Assembly (NCBI GenBank): GCA_026002045.1
Contig: BOAV01000079.1
Coordinates: 1 to 11,631 of the forward strand
Reading direction: 5' to 3'
DNA from: Spirochaetia bacterium
Lineage (GTDB): Bacteria > Spirochaetota > Spirochaetia > Treponematales > Breznakiellaceae
DNA: 11,631 bases
This document shows, one piece after another, positions 1-7,906 of this stretch. Position numbers and translations under genes: made by a program. The notes under the pieces were generated by a model. The model worked only from the letters and a program-made list of their open reading frames with translations, was not told the DNA's origin and did not search any database. Every line of letters starts with the position of its first letter. Within the stretch, counting starts at the first letter, position 1.

Positions 1-132
1 GTTAATATATTTATCTATCAATTCTTTTAGTTCGATTTGAAATATCGCTGGATGTTTTACATCCTCTTCTAGTCTTTCCATCTGCATACCCTCGACATGT
101 CGTTTCCATAACTCTGCTTGTTTTTTAGACAT
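1..132 (-). CDS. Unrecognised protein, N-terminal 44 codons (3' end outside window)
   Basis: An open frame starts at an ATG (132-130) and runs off the left edge of the window. The start has a good ribosome binding site, AAGGAG, about 8 bases upstream on the minus strand. The product begins MSKKQAELWKRHVEGMQ and continues as a charged, probably helical segment with many Lys, Glu and Arg residues; no family is recognisable. It starts 29 bases downstream of the stop of the methyltransferase remnant and on the same strand, so the two were probably co-transcribed. If the upstream gene lost its promoter at the 521 junction, this gene may have lost its promoter too. The reading frame is well supported, but the function is unknown. 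Confidence 0.6.
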   Translation of the reverse strand, partial: MSKKQAELWKRHVEGMQMERLEEDVKHPAIFQIELKELIDKYIN

Positions 133-161
133 ATTAGCTACTCCTTCTTCATCCCTTTTAT

Positions 162-521
162 TTAATCATAACTATTTATAATAACATCTCTGACTTTTCT
201 GAACCTAAAAAACATTGTATAAGACCAATTCCCCGAATTACCACGGTTCATTTTATTTGTATATTTAGGTAAAAGTTTCCCAATAACAGGAATTTTTTTC
301 CATATCAAGTATGGCTGCATAACCCCTTCTGTTGGTAAATATTTTTCCAGTTCAAATCCACACGATGATAGCAAGGTAACAAAATGATATGCATCCCAGG
401 CATTAATATGATCATGCGTTTTATCGTAGTTACTTAAAATATCTTTCGAGTGATGAACCAATCTATCTTCCGAAGAAAAAAAGGCACTCCATCTATAAAA
501 CGGGTTTGTAATATTAGGCAG
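162..521 (-). pseudogene. SAM-dependent methyltransferase, C-terminal fragment (5' end lost)
   Basis: The minus-strand frame closes with TAA at 164-162 and stays open up to a stop at 557-555. The only possible start inside it is a weak TTG at 461, but family-like sequence extends upstream of that codon: PNITNPFYRW (from about 518) followed by DHINAWDAYHF and LLSSCGFELEKY. This order (a VPN-type strand, then a DHIN block, then a GF-E strand) is typical of the C-terminal part of class I methyltransferases that act on sugars or lipids. The Rossmann-fold SAM-binding half (the G-x-G loop) is absent. About 120 codons remain of a usual 220-300. The homology stops where the plus-strand glycosyltransferase homology begins, so the gene was cut by a rearrangement. 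A non-functional remnant is the best reading. The family call rests on pattern recognition only. Confidence 0.55.
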
Positions 522-1201
522 AGGAGAAGTATTTACAATTTGCAGATGCCATAATTACCGTTTCATTGTCTTATAAAAATGCATTGGAAAAAAAATACCC
601 GTATATGCAGGGGAAAATATTTAATAATTATCTGGGGTATACTGATAAAATTGATAATATGAAGCAAAAAGAAATAAATACCCCAATCAATATTGTATTT
701 GGTGGTTCCATGGGATTTCTTCAGGCTCCGGAAATATTGGCGGAAGCTGCAAATGGATTAAATGATATAAGAATTATCTATATAGGGGACTGGAAGAAAA
801 ATCAAAATTTAAATAAATATGTTAATAGTAACTATGTAAAATTGGTGGATGCACTTGGTTTTGATGATTTCGCTGATTATATGTTGAGAAATGCTGATAT
901 TGGATTTGTCTCTTTAAAGGGACAGGTTTCAAAATTATGTATTCCCTATAAATTTTACGAATTAATTAATTTTGGTGTACCTGTTTTGGCAGCAATAGAT
1001 GGGGATCTAAAAAAAATAATAGAAAATAATGAATATGGAGTTGTTTCAGAATACAATACATCTTCATTACGAGATGCAATAGTAAAAATGACAAACAAAA
1101 AGGATCTTTTAAAATATAAGAACAATATTTTAAAAGATCGTACCAATTGGTCGGCAGAGAAACAAATAGACGTTTTAATTAATATTATTGAAAATTTATG
1201 A
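521..1201 (+). pseudogene. GT4-type glycosyltransferase, C-terminal portion (5' end lost)
   Basis: The frame is open from just after a TAG at 515-517 to TGA at 1199-1201. A TTG at 566 could serve as a start, but it has no ribosome binding site and lies inside conserved sequence: YLQFADAIITVS, encoded at about 533-568, is the classical end of the N-terminal GT-B domain. What follows is the complete nucleotide-sugar-binding domain. It comprises INIVFGGSMGFLQAPEIL (the first strand and loop), IIYIGDW, then NADIGFVSLKG and CIPYKFYELINFGVPVLAA, the acceptable form of the E-x7-E region of retaining GT4 enzymes. The N-terminal acceptor domain (about 150-180 residues) is missing, so transfer activity is not expected. 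The product would have been a sugar transferase of the same glycan pathway as the downstream genes, which start 30 bases later. The fragment ends cleanly and shows no internal frameshift, which suggests a recent truncation. Confidence 0.65.
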
Positions 1202-1230
1202 TAGTTGCAATCCATTAGTTTTTCTTAATC

Positions 1231-2329
1231 ATGAAAATAAACATATTCACCCCTCCTGCCTATAATAAATCAGAGCTAAATATTGAATATCTAAACAATC
1301 TTCTGCAAAAAGACCTTCATTATGCTTCCGGAGGCCGGTATGCAATTTACCATATTATTAGATCTTTTAATGATATGGGGGGGGGGTATTTTACTTCCGT
1401 CATATGCATGCGAAAGCATTTTGAATATAGTCAAAAAATGTAATCTTAATTACTATTTTTACGACATTGACGAAGAAGATTTAAATGCCGATTTGTCATC
1501 CATTATTGCACTGCACCGGAAAACAAAGGCAAAATATTTATTGGTGGCGAGTATGTATGGAAACCCCGCCAATTTAATGGAGATCGAACAATATTGCAGG
1601 AAAGTTGGCCTGATTCTGATTGATGATGCGGCCCAAAGTTTTGGGGCAACACTTGAAGATAGATATGTAGGGACATTTGGCGATGCGGGTTTTCTTTCGT
1701 TTTCACCGGGAAAACCCACTGCGGGCCATATGGGGGCTTTTTATTGGACAAACGCATCTTCCTATTCTTTTAAGACCACGCATCATCCTGTAATACATCG
1801 TTTGATTTACTGGAATTTTTATTTTAACAGGTTGAAAATATATAAATACAAAAAATATCATATTTTTTCCATATTAAATCTTCCGGTTAGGTTTATTTAT
1901 AAATGTATCAATATATCGAATGATAGTTGTTGTAAATTTGAGTATCCTGTATTGGGTGGAATAATTAATGATTTATTGAATGGTAAATTTAGTTTCAGGA
2001 GAGAGTATTCTGAAAAATTCGCTTCTAAATTTATTATTAATCCATGTTTTGACATTATTAAATCCAGTCGTGGAATTCCGTATGTACATAAATTGGTTAT
2101 AAAAGCAAAGACGGTATTAATCGCAGATCAGCTGATTAAATACCTTGGTAAAAAACATATTTATTGCAGTAATGGCTATGCTTTATTGACACACGATATG
2201 TCGATGCTGCCCCATGCTTCCAATATAAATAACAGAATAGTTGAACTGCCCATAGAGGACGATACGGATAAAATGGATTATTTATTTAAAAAGGTAGAAC
2301 AGTTTATTACTGAATATGATCGTCACTAA
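1231..2329 (+). CDS. DegT/DnrJ/EryC1-type sugar aminotransferase, out of frame at a G10 tract
   Basis: This is a PLP-dependent enzyme of the family that aminates keto-sugar nucleotides. The ATG at 1231 opens a frame reading MKINIFTPPAYNK and ending in RYAIYHIIRSFNDMGGG; it then shifts out of frame at a run of ten G (1377-1386) and stops at 1441. The rest of the protein is in the frame beginning ILLPSYACESIL and ends at 2329. With nine (or twelve) G the two parts join as DMGGG-ILLPSYAC, giving about 365 residues, the normal family length. Visible in the restored protein are DDAAQSFGA at about 131-139 (the Asp that contacts the PLP ring nitrogen) and FSPGK with the presumed Schiff-base Lys at about 161 (codon 1712-1714). 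It overlaps the next gene by 14 bases. The body is otherwise intact, so either phase variation or a sequencing slip explains the break. The amine it would add fits the downstream acyltransferase and deacetylase. Confidence 0.75.
1377..1386 (+). repeat. Poly-G tract (G10) inside the aminotransferase gene
   Basis: Ten consecutive G occur within strongly AT-rich coding sequence, at codons 50-52 of the aminotransferase. With ten G the upstream and downstream coding frames do not agree; nine or twelve would join them. Poly-G tracts of this length are classical slipped-strand mispairing sites and are used for phase variation in several pathogens, including treponemes. Confidence 0.9.
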
Positions 2330-3287
2330 AGATATATCAAAATTTTTACAGTACTTACCGGCAATCGCCTTGCCGCAGTACCTGACGGCCTTAAATGCCG
2401 TTTCTGATTATGGTTATTTTGTTTCTGAACGGTATGTCTTACCATTTATAATCAGAAAGCGGTTAATTTTTCAATGGATAGAATTTATTACCGGCGTGTT
2501 AAATTGTAAAAACACTGAAGATGAAAGAGTCTTTTTAAATGAAATGGTTAAAGTCATTAAAAGTAATCATGTTGATTTCTTAACCTGCCGGAACACTCCC
2601 CTCTTTATGGCTTATCCTTTGGGGGCTCTATATTGTAAATTTGGTACATACCGGATAGATCTTGAAAAGCCGGAACAGGAGCTGTTCGCCAATTTACATT
2701 CAAAACACAGAAATGTGATAAGAAAGGCGGAAAAAGACGGTATTAATATATCGAATTCAATTGAAAATTTTTCGGTATGCATATCTTTAATTCAGGAAAC
2801 TTTTCGCAGGCAGGGTAAGATATATCCATCTGTAGATTACTTTGAACGATTAAAGGCATTGGGGGAAAATGTTGAATTCTGGCTTGCCGCTGACAATGGG
2901 GAAGTTCAGGGTTCCGCCGTATTTTTATGGAGTAAGGGACATTCCTGTTATTATATGCACGGCGGCTCATCAAACCATCCCCATACCGGAGCCATGAATT
3001 ATCTTCAATGGCAGGCGATTCTATCAATGAAAAAAAGGGGCGTTCATTATTTTGATTTTGTCGGGGCAAGAATAGATCCCCCAAAGGACAGCAAGCTTGA
3101 AGGGATTCAGCGTTTTAAAGAAAGATTTGGCAGTACCCTTGAAGAAGGCTATTTGTTCAAGTATGTCATCAATAAATTTAAATATAATTTATACATTAAC
3201 CTGTTAAGTTTAATGTATGTTATTAAAGGAGAACAATATAAAGGAGATATAATAGATCAGGAAATCAAAAGGGGCAGTGAAAGTTGA
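2316..3287 (+). CDS. FemAB / BioF2-like GNAT-fold acyltransferase
   Basis: The product has 323 residues, usual for single-domain members of the FemAB-like group, which transfer acyl or aminoacyl groups to amino groups of glycans or peptidoglycan precursors. Recognisable blocks are LHSKHRNVIRKAEKDGI (about 127-143), where these proteins have the conserved S-x-x-x-R-x-x-I-R-K-A element, EFWLAADNGEVQGSAVFLW (187-205), YYMHGGSS (212-219) and FDFVGA...GIQRFKERFGS (247-273), a motif typical of the second GNAT-like fold. The first ~60 residues lack clear family features. The ATG at 2316 overlaps the aminotransferase end by 14 bases and has no strong ribosome binding site, so it probably depends on translational coupling. 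With the aminotransferase out of frame, ribosomes would stop at 1441 and coupling might fail. I infer that it N-acylates the amino sugar made by the upstream gene; the substrate is not shown by the sequence. Confidence 0.7.
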   Translation: MIVTKDISKFLQYLPAIALPQYLTALNAVSDYGYFVSERYVLPFIIRKRLIFQWIEFITGVLNCKNTEDERVFLNEMVKVIKSNHVDFLTCRNTPLFMAYPLGALYCKFGTYRIDLEKPEQELFANLHSKHRNVIRKAEKDGINISNSIENFSVCISLIQETFRRQGKIYPSVDYFERLKALGENVEFWLAADNGEVQGSAVFLWSKGHSCYYMHGGSSNHPHTGAMNYLQWQAILSMKKRGVHYFDFVGARIDPPKDSKLEGIQRFKERFGSTLEEGYLFKYVINKFKYNLYINLLSLMYVIKGEQYKGDIIDQEIKRGSES

Positions 3288-4300
3288 ATATATATCTTAC
3301 TCTGGATTATGAACTATTTATGGGAAAAAAGACCGGTACAATTGATAATTGTTTAATACGTCCGATGAATGATTTGATGTTAATTCTTGACAAGTACAAA
3401 ATAAAAGCAATTATATTTGTCGATGCGGCCTTTTTATTAAGGCTGGAAGAATTAATGCCGGAACACCGGGGCCTTCAGGATGATTATAATAAAATTAAAA
3501 ATCACATTTTAGCCATGCATAACAGCGGACATGATATTCAACTGCATTTCCATCCGCAGTGGTTATATTCAACCTGGAAAAATGGAAGATGGGTAATGGA
3601 TACGGACCATTATAAATTGAGCGATATGAGTAATGAATTGGCTTTTAATAAATTTCAAAAGGCCCGTATGCTTCTTGAAGGCATAGTCAATAAAAAAATT
3701 ACCGCCTTCAGGGCCGGTGGATATTCATTAGCTACACTGGATAGTTATATTGAGTTATTTAAAGAAAATGACATAAAAATAGATTCATCAGTTTTGAGTG
3801 GAGCCTATATAAAATCTAAATATCATTCTTATGATTACAGAAATATACCCAAAAAAAATAGATATAATTTTTCTTCCGATGTTACTATTGAGGATTCCTT
3901 AGGTGAATATGTTGAATTACCAATCACAACAAAATCATATAATAGTCTGCTGTATTTATTATTAAGACAATACTATAAAACAAGGTGTCGGCATCTATTC
4001 GTATATGGGGATGGAGAATACATTGGGCGTCCGGGCGGATTCTACAATAAATATATAATCAGAATAAAGGAATTATTTAAAATAAAGATGGTCCCGGCTT
4101 CTATAGACGGTTTTTTGGTCTTTTTTTTACCATATATTTATAAAAACATTAGGGATATAAAACAACAGGATTTAGTTATAATTAGCCATCCAAAATCCTT
4201 GTTAGATATATCTTTGAGAAAGTTAGATGAATTTTTAATCGCAAATATGCCTGATCTTAAATTTTTAACAACAAACGATATGGGAAGCGCCTGTATATAA
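3284..4300 (+). CDS. Polysaccharide deacetylase-like protein (CE4/NodB-related fold)
   Basis: The product has 338 residues and starts at a TTG (3284) whose last two bases are part of the preceding TGA, a TTGA overlap. AAAAGGGG at 3267-3274 is a suitable ribosome binding site. The first block, LTLDYE (5-10), gives the metal- and base-type acidic residues of motif 1. SGHDIQLHFHPQW (81-93) supplies an H-x-H pair (H88, H90) for metal binding, FRAGGYS (142-148) corresponds to motif 3, DSSV lies at 167-170, and VIISHPKS (298-305) carries the C-terminal His. This variant with D-x-E and a long middle insertion is found in sugar-locus deacetylases and is longer than the simple NodB domain. No signal peptide is visible, so it probably acts on the cytoplasmic face, on a lipid-linked or nucleotide-linked sugar. 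Its place between the acyltransferase and two glycosyltransferases suggests that it removes an N- or O-acetyl group during repeat-unit assembly. Confidence 0.75.
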   Translation: MNIYLTLDYELFMGKKTGTIDNCLIRPMNDLMLILDKYKIKAIIFVDAAFLLRLEELMPEHRGLQDDYNKIKNHILAMHNSGHDIQLHFHPQWLYSTWKNGRWVMDTDHYKLSDMSNELAFNKFQKARMLLEGIVNKKITAFRAGGYSLATLDSYIELFKENDIKIDSSVLSGAYIKSKYHSYDYRNIPKKNRYNFSSDVTIEDSLGEYVELPITTKSYNSLLYLLLRQYYKTRCRHLFVYGDGEYIGRPGGFYNKYIIRIKELFKIKMVPASIDGFLVFFLPYIYKNIRDIKQQDLVIISHPKSLLDISLRKLDEFLIANMPDLKFLTTNDMGSACI

Positions 4301-5380
4301 ATGGAAAATATTAAGCAACGGGTTGTTTTTTTTTCACAATTGTCAACCCAGCCAAGATATATTAAAAGAATGCAGTTATTCATTGATAAAGGTTTTGATG
4401 TAACTGTTGTCAGTTTTGAGCGTAACAGGAATAAGAAAAATATAATACCCAGGGAAGTGGCCTATTTAAATTTAGGTACCATAGATAATGGTAATTATAT
4501 TAAACGCCTTCCTGTCTTATTAAAATCGATATATAAAATGCGTTCTGTAATAAATAACGGTGACCTTTTATATTTTTTTTCTGACGATATTTTTATACTT
4601 CTTCCGTTATTGATGAAAAATAAAAATACTATTTATTATGAATTGGGTGATATTACAGCATTCAATATTCCATTTTTAAAAGTATTCTATTACTATATAT
4701 ATGGGAAAATATTAAAAAAAACTGATAAAATATATGTAACTTCTCCGGCCTTTAAAGATTATTTAATCAATAAATATAATATCAGAAATAATATTGAAAT
4801 CGTCGAAAACAAATTAATTCGAAAATCATTTTTATCGATGGAAAAGCCGCATTTTCGTACATTAGAATACGGAGAAATATTTACAATAGGTATAATTGGT
4901 TTTTTATGCTATCCAAACATTTTATGGTTTATGAATGAATACATTAAAAATGATAATAGATTCAGGATTTGTCTTTTTGGGGACGGCCCGCTGCTGGATG
5001 ATCTTGAATATTTCATAAATAAGAATCAAATAAAATATTTTGGAACATTTAAATATCCTGATGATTTAGAAAATATTTATAAGCAAACGGATCTTTCTTT
5101 TATTATGTATAATTCAAATATTCTAAATGTCAGATTGGCTTTACCAAATAAATTATATGAGTCAATGTTTTTTAAAAGGCCAGTTTTAGTGACAAAAAAT
5201 ACTTTTTTGGCGGAAAAAGTATCTAAGTATGGCATAGGATTTTGCTGGAATCAAAATGAAATGGCAGATTTAATAGAATATTTAAATTCAAGAGAGTTTA
5301 TTCAAGAATATAATAGTTTGAAAGATAATTTTGAAACCATCAAAGAATTAGATTATTTTGAGACCGTGGAAAATATATGA
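4301..5380 (+). CDS. GT4-like glycosyltransferase
   Basis: The 359-residue protein starts at the ATG directly after the TAA of the deacetylase, with GGGAAG about 12 bases upstream. It is a GT-B-fold candidate. The N-terminal domain begins QRVVFFSQLSTQPRYIKRM (6-24), with the usual early basic and aromatic loop; YYELGDITAF lies at 112-121 and KIYVTSPAFKDYL at 143-155. The C-terminal domain has IGIIGFLCYP (196-205), LFGDGP (225-230, the G-x-G strand), KYFGTF (245-250) and ALPNKLYESMFFKRPVLVT (280-298), where P-x-K-x-x-E-x-M replaces the classical E-x7-E loop. This is a diverged GT4 form that resembles WecB/Wbu-type transferases in the final motif. The next gene overlaps it by 4 bases (ATGA). 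A run of nine T near its start (4326-4334) is a second possible slippage site. Donor and acceptor cannot be deduced. Confidence 0.75.
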   Translation: MENIKQRVVFFSQLSTQPRYIKRMQLFIDKGFDVTVVSFERNRNKKNIIPREVAYLNLGTIDNGNYIKRLPVLLKSIYKMRSVINNGDLLYFFSDDIFILLPLLMKNKNTIYYELGDITAFNIPFLKVFYYYIYGKILKKTDKIYVTSPAFKDYLINKYNIRNNIEIVENKLIRKSFLSMEKPHFRTLEYGEIFTIGIIGFLCYPNILWFMNEYIKNDNRFRICLFGDGPLLDDLEYFINKNQIKYFGTFKYPDDLENIYKQTDLSFIMYNSNILNVRLALPNKLYESMFFKRPVLVTKNTFLAEKVSKYGIGFCWNQNEMADLIEYLNSREFIQEYNSLKDNFETIKELDYFETVENI

Positions 5381-6477
5381 GATATTATTCGGTTAGTTCT
5401 TTTTGGTTAAAATATTTTATTATTCGATTATGTTATTTATTTTTTACAGTATTTATTTATATGAACCTGATTTCAATGGGTGATATGAACAGATATTTAA
5501 TGCCGGAGGTTCGTTTTTCACCTGCAGTGTTTTATTATTCTACTGCTTTAATGGATTTTATTGGAGGATTATCCGGTATTATTTTCAAAAATATTATTCT
5601 TGCCAATTTCCCTTTTATGTTGATTTCTTTTTTTGCCGTAAAATGGACAATAAACAAATTGGAAATAAGAAAGTATATTAATAACACACTGCTTTTAATC
5701 ATAATAAGTTTACCCCATTTATGTATTTGGACGTCGATTTGTTCAAAAGAAGTATTTGGACTGGTTTTCTCCGCTATTTTTGCTGTTTTGATTATCAATT
5801 TTTTAAATGGAAATTTTAAAATACAGGGAAGGGATTTGTTTGCCTTTTATATATGTTTTATATTTAAACGCCAATACCTGCCTTTTATTATCCAGGGGTT
5901 GATATTCATGTATTTTGCGCAAAAATTTTTATGGAAGCGTCGTATAAACCAAATATTATTAGGCCTTTTTTTTGTGATGGTAAATATAATTATTTTGTTT
6001 TTGATAAAGGATATTATAAATACCTATGCATCGGGAATGTATGGATACTTTAGCGGCGGAAGGTCGAATCGTGACAATTTTTTCTTGTATGACAACGATT
6101 TTTTTAAATATATTCCCTGGGGGATGTTTATTGCATTTTTTGGTCCAACCTTGTCAGAAATGATACAAAGGCCTCTTCAGGGACTTGCCGGTCTGGAAAG
6201 CCTGTTTATAATTTTCTTGTTTGTGTATCTTGCAAAGGATGTATTATTCAGATTCATTATCAAGGGTGAGATATTTATAAAAATGTTCCTTGGATATTTT
6301 TTTATATTTTCTGGTATTTGTTTTATCCATTATCCTTTTGGTATATTTAATCCCGGTTCTGCAATCAGATATCGTACTAATTTTCTTTTTCTGTTTATTA
6401 CTTTACTGCTTTATCTTCGTGTTTATTATAAACAACAATGTCAATACGATTGTTCAAGTGTACAGGGTAATGCCTAA
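5377..6477 (+). CDS. Multi-pass membrane protein, Wzy-like O-antigen/capsule polymerase candidate
   Basis: The 366-residue product is dominated by roughly ten hydrophobic stretches rich in Phe, Ile, Leu and Tyr. The clear ones lie at about 10-35, 68-90, 100-140, 150-185, 188-215, 245-262 and 270-345. There is a longer soluble loop near 215-245, containing YGYFSGGRSNRDNFFLYDND and thus polar and basic residues, as is common for the periplasmic loop of Wzy polymerases. No conserved motif proves the assignment, because Wzy proteins have little sequence similarity. The call rests on topology, length and position between two glycosyltransferases. It starts with ATG in the ATGA overlap of the preceding stop, and its end overlaps the next start by 8 bases. 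A lipid-linked-sugar flippase or an unrelated transporter is an alternative. No Wzx-type flippase is seen in this window. Confidence 0.55.
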   Translation: MRYYSVSSFWLKYFIIRLCYLFFTVFIYMNLISMGDMNRYLMPEVRFSPAVFYYSTALMDFIGGLSGIIFKNIILANFPFMLISFFAVKWTINKLEIRKYINNTLLLIIISLPHLCIWTSICSKEVFGLVFSAIFAVLIINFLNGNFKIQGRDLFAFYICFIFKRQYLPFIIQGLIFMYFAQKFLWKRRINQILLGLFFVMVNIIILFLIKDIINTYASGMYGYFSGGRSNRDNFFLYDNDFFKYIPWGMFIAFFGPTLSEMIQRPLQGLAGLESLFIIFLFVYLAKDVLFRFIIKGEIFIKMFLGYFFIFSGICFIHYPFGIFNPGSAIRYRTNFLFLFITLLLYLRVYYKQQCQYDCSSVQGNA

Positions 6478-7582
6478 AAAAATTCTTTTTGTTTCCAATA
6501 CCGCCAACTTTTCCAAATTTAACCGGCCGTTTATGCGTTGGTTTAAGCAGCAGGGGTGGCAGGTCGATTATGCTTCACCGGGTGATGAACAAGTACTTGA
6601 TGCGGATAATCATTATATTGTAAATATAACGCGGAAACCATTTTCATTAAGAAATATTAAAGCGATAAAAGTACTACAGAAACTTTTTAATGAAAATCAG
6701 TATGATATTATTCATTGTCATACTCCGGTACCTGCTGCAATAACCAGAATTGTCTCTGAAAAATCCAGGAAGAAAGGATCAAAGATCATTTATACTGCTC
6801 ATGGATTTCATTTTTATAAGGGGGCGCCAATAATAAACTGGATTTTTTATTCTACAATTGAAAAAATATTGGTAAAATATACTGATGCACTTATTACAAT
6901 AAATGACGAGGATTATAATTATGCTGTGCAAAAATTGTCAAAATATACGGTAATCTATAAGATAAATGGCGTTGGAGTCGATTTAAGCCGCTTTTGTCAA
7001 AATCCTTTAAACAGAAAAATGAATTTACGTAAAGAGATGGGATATAAAGATGATGACTTTATATTAATTTTTGTGGCAGAGATTAATAAAAATAAAAATC
7101 AGATATATTTTTTGAAATATCTAAATAATATTATTAGAGAGATTCCCAATATAAAAATATTATTCGCAGGATACGATAACTATAAATATGTATGGGATTA
7201 TGCAAAAAAAAGGAAACTAATTTCTTATATTGATTTTTTAGGATACAGATCTGATATTGAGCGTTATTATACAATTAGTGATATCTGTTTTTCTGTAAGC
7301 CGAAGAGAGGGATTACCTGTAAACATTCTTGAAGGCATGGCCTCCGGGCTGCCTGTTGTATGCAGCAAGAACAGAGGCCATAACGAATTAATAACCCATG
7401 GACGAAATGGATTTTTATTTGACCTCAAGAATCCACTATCAATGGCAGATTCAATAGCAAAATTATTTAACGATGCAGATATGAGGCATGAAATAGCCGT
7501 AAACAATATCCACGATGTAAAAAAATACTCAGTAGATATTGTAGTTGAAAAAATGGCAAATATTTATAAACAATATATGTAG
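6470..7582 (+). CDS. GT4 glycosyltransferase (EpsD/CapM-like)
   Basis: I chose the ATG at 6470 because MPKKILFVSNTANFSKF is the normal N-terminal strand of this family. The open frame extends upstream to 6290, but that part overlaps the membrane protein and is hydrophobic antisense-frame noise. The product is 370 residues, the usual length. Motifs in order are IIHCHTPVPAA (80-90), YTAHGFHFY (108-116), INGVGVDLSRF (165-175) where the acceptor and donor domains meet, FVAEINKNKNQ (201-211) and LFAGYD (231-236). They are followed by SRREGLPVNILEGMASGLPV (277-296) with the catalytic E-x7-E, and RGHNELI..GRNGFLF (302-317). These define a retaining GT-B transferase that uses UDP- or GDP-sugars, and the set is closest to EpsD/CapM-type enzymes of exopolysaccharide loci. 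It is the last gene of the operon. A terminator follows 26 bases after the TAG. Confidence 0.88.
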   Translation: MPKKILFVSNTANFSKFNRPFMRWFKQQGWQVDYASPGDEQVLDADNHYIVNITRKPFSLRNIKAIKVLQKLFNENQYDIIHCHTPVPAAITRIVSEKSRKKGSKIIYTAHGFHFYKGAPIINWIFYSTIEKILVKYTDALITINDEDYNYAVQKLSKYTVIYKINGVGVDLSRFCQNPLNRKMNLRKEMGYKDDDFILIFVAEINKNKNQIYFLKYLNNIIREIPNIKILFAGYDNYKYVWDYAKKRKLISYIDFLGYRSDIERYYTISDICFSVSRREGLPVNILEGMASGLPVVCSKNRGHNELITHGRNGFLFDLKNPLSMADSIAKLFNDADMRHEIAVNNIHDVKKYSVDIVVEKMANIYKQYM

Positions 7583-7607
7583 GTTCTGCCCAATACCGAA
7601 AGATTAT

Positions 7608-7658
7608 AAAAAAGCCCTGTACCCGCTGCCATTCGGCAGCCGGTACAGGGCTTTTTTT
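7608..7658. terminator. Bidirectional rho-independent terminator between glycan operon and tRNA cluster
   Basis: GCCCTGTACC (7614-7623) pairs with GGTACAGGGC (7642-7651), and GCTGCC (7625-7630) pairs with GGCAGC (7635-7640) around an ATTC loop with one C-C mismatch. Seven T follow on the plus strand (7652-7658) and six A precede it (7608-7613), giving a U-run in each direction. It ends the plus-strand operon after 7582 and the minus-strand tRNA transcript after 7673. Confidence 0.92.
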
Positions 7659-7672
7659 GCGCAAAAATTTAC

Positions 7673-7758
7673 GGAGAAGGGGGGATTCGAACCCCCGGTA
7701 CTCTTTCAAGTACGCACGCTTTCCAAGCGTGGACCTTAAACCACTCGGACACCTCTCC
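7673..7758 (-). tRNA. tRNA-Ser (anticodon GGA)
   Basis: The 86-nt sequence on the minus strand folds as a class II tRNA. The acceptor GGAGAGG pairs with the 3' end CCTTCTCC (one G-U), the anticodon stem CACGC/GCGTG encloses TTGGAAA with anticodon GGA, and a long variable arm with inverted GTACT/AGTAC is followed by the T-arm GGGGGTTCGAATCCCCC. A CCA end is not encoded. It lies 25 bases downstream of the second tRNA-Ser on the same strand, so the two are probably one transcript. Confidence 0.95.
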
Positions 7759-7783
7759 AAAATAGAAACCACAAAACAGTCCC

Positions 7784-7869
7784 GGAGCAGGGGGGATTCG
7801 AACCCCCGGAACCCTCGCGGGTTCAATGGTTTTCGAAACCATCTCCTTCGGCCACTCGGACACCGCTCC
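7784..7869 (-). tRNA. tRNA-Ser (anticodon CGA)
   Basis: The 86-nt class II tRNA has the acceptor GGAGCGG paired with CCTGCTCC and the anticodon stem ATGGT/ACCAT enclosing TTCGAAA (anticodon CGA, reading UCG). It has a long variable arm with GAACCC and GGGTTC, and the T-arm GGGGGTTCGAATCCCCC. CCA is not encoded. It is upstream of the tRNA-Ser(GGA) gene, and the two share most of their sequence, as expected for paralogues. Confidence 0.95.
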
Positions 7870-7906
7870 AAAAAAACATAGTAACAAAAACTAATAAAAT
7901 GCCGTC

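Noticed and set aside
955..1215. Minus-strand frames opposite the glycosyltransferase, aminotransferase, acyltransferase and other genes
   Set aside because: They lack ribosome binding sites and have low-complexity or family-free sequence; the plus-strand genes explain the DNA.
6290..6469. N-terminal extension of the last glycosyltransferase to a start at 6290
   Set aside because: The extension lies wholly within the membrane-protein gene and the family N-terminus is MPKKILFVSN at 6470, which also gives the normal length.
7467..7887. Open frames of 70-130 codons on both strands containing repeated 'RGFESPLLR' or 'RGDSNPR'
   Set aside because: These peptides are spurious translations of the two tRNA-Ser genes, in particular their T-arms; no ribosome binding sites and no independent coding signal.
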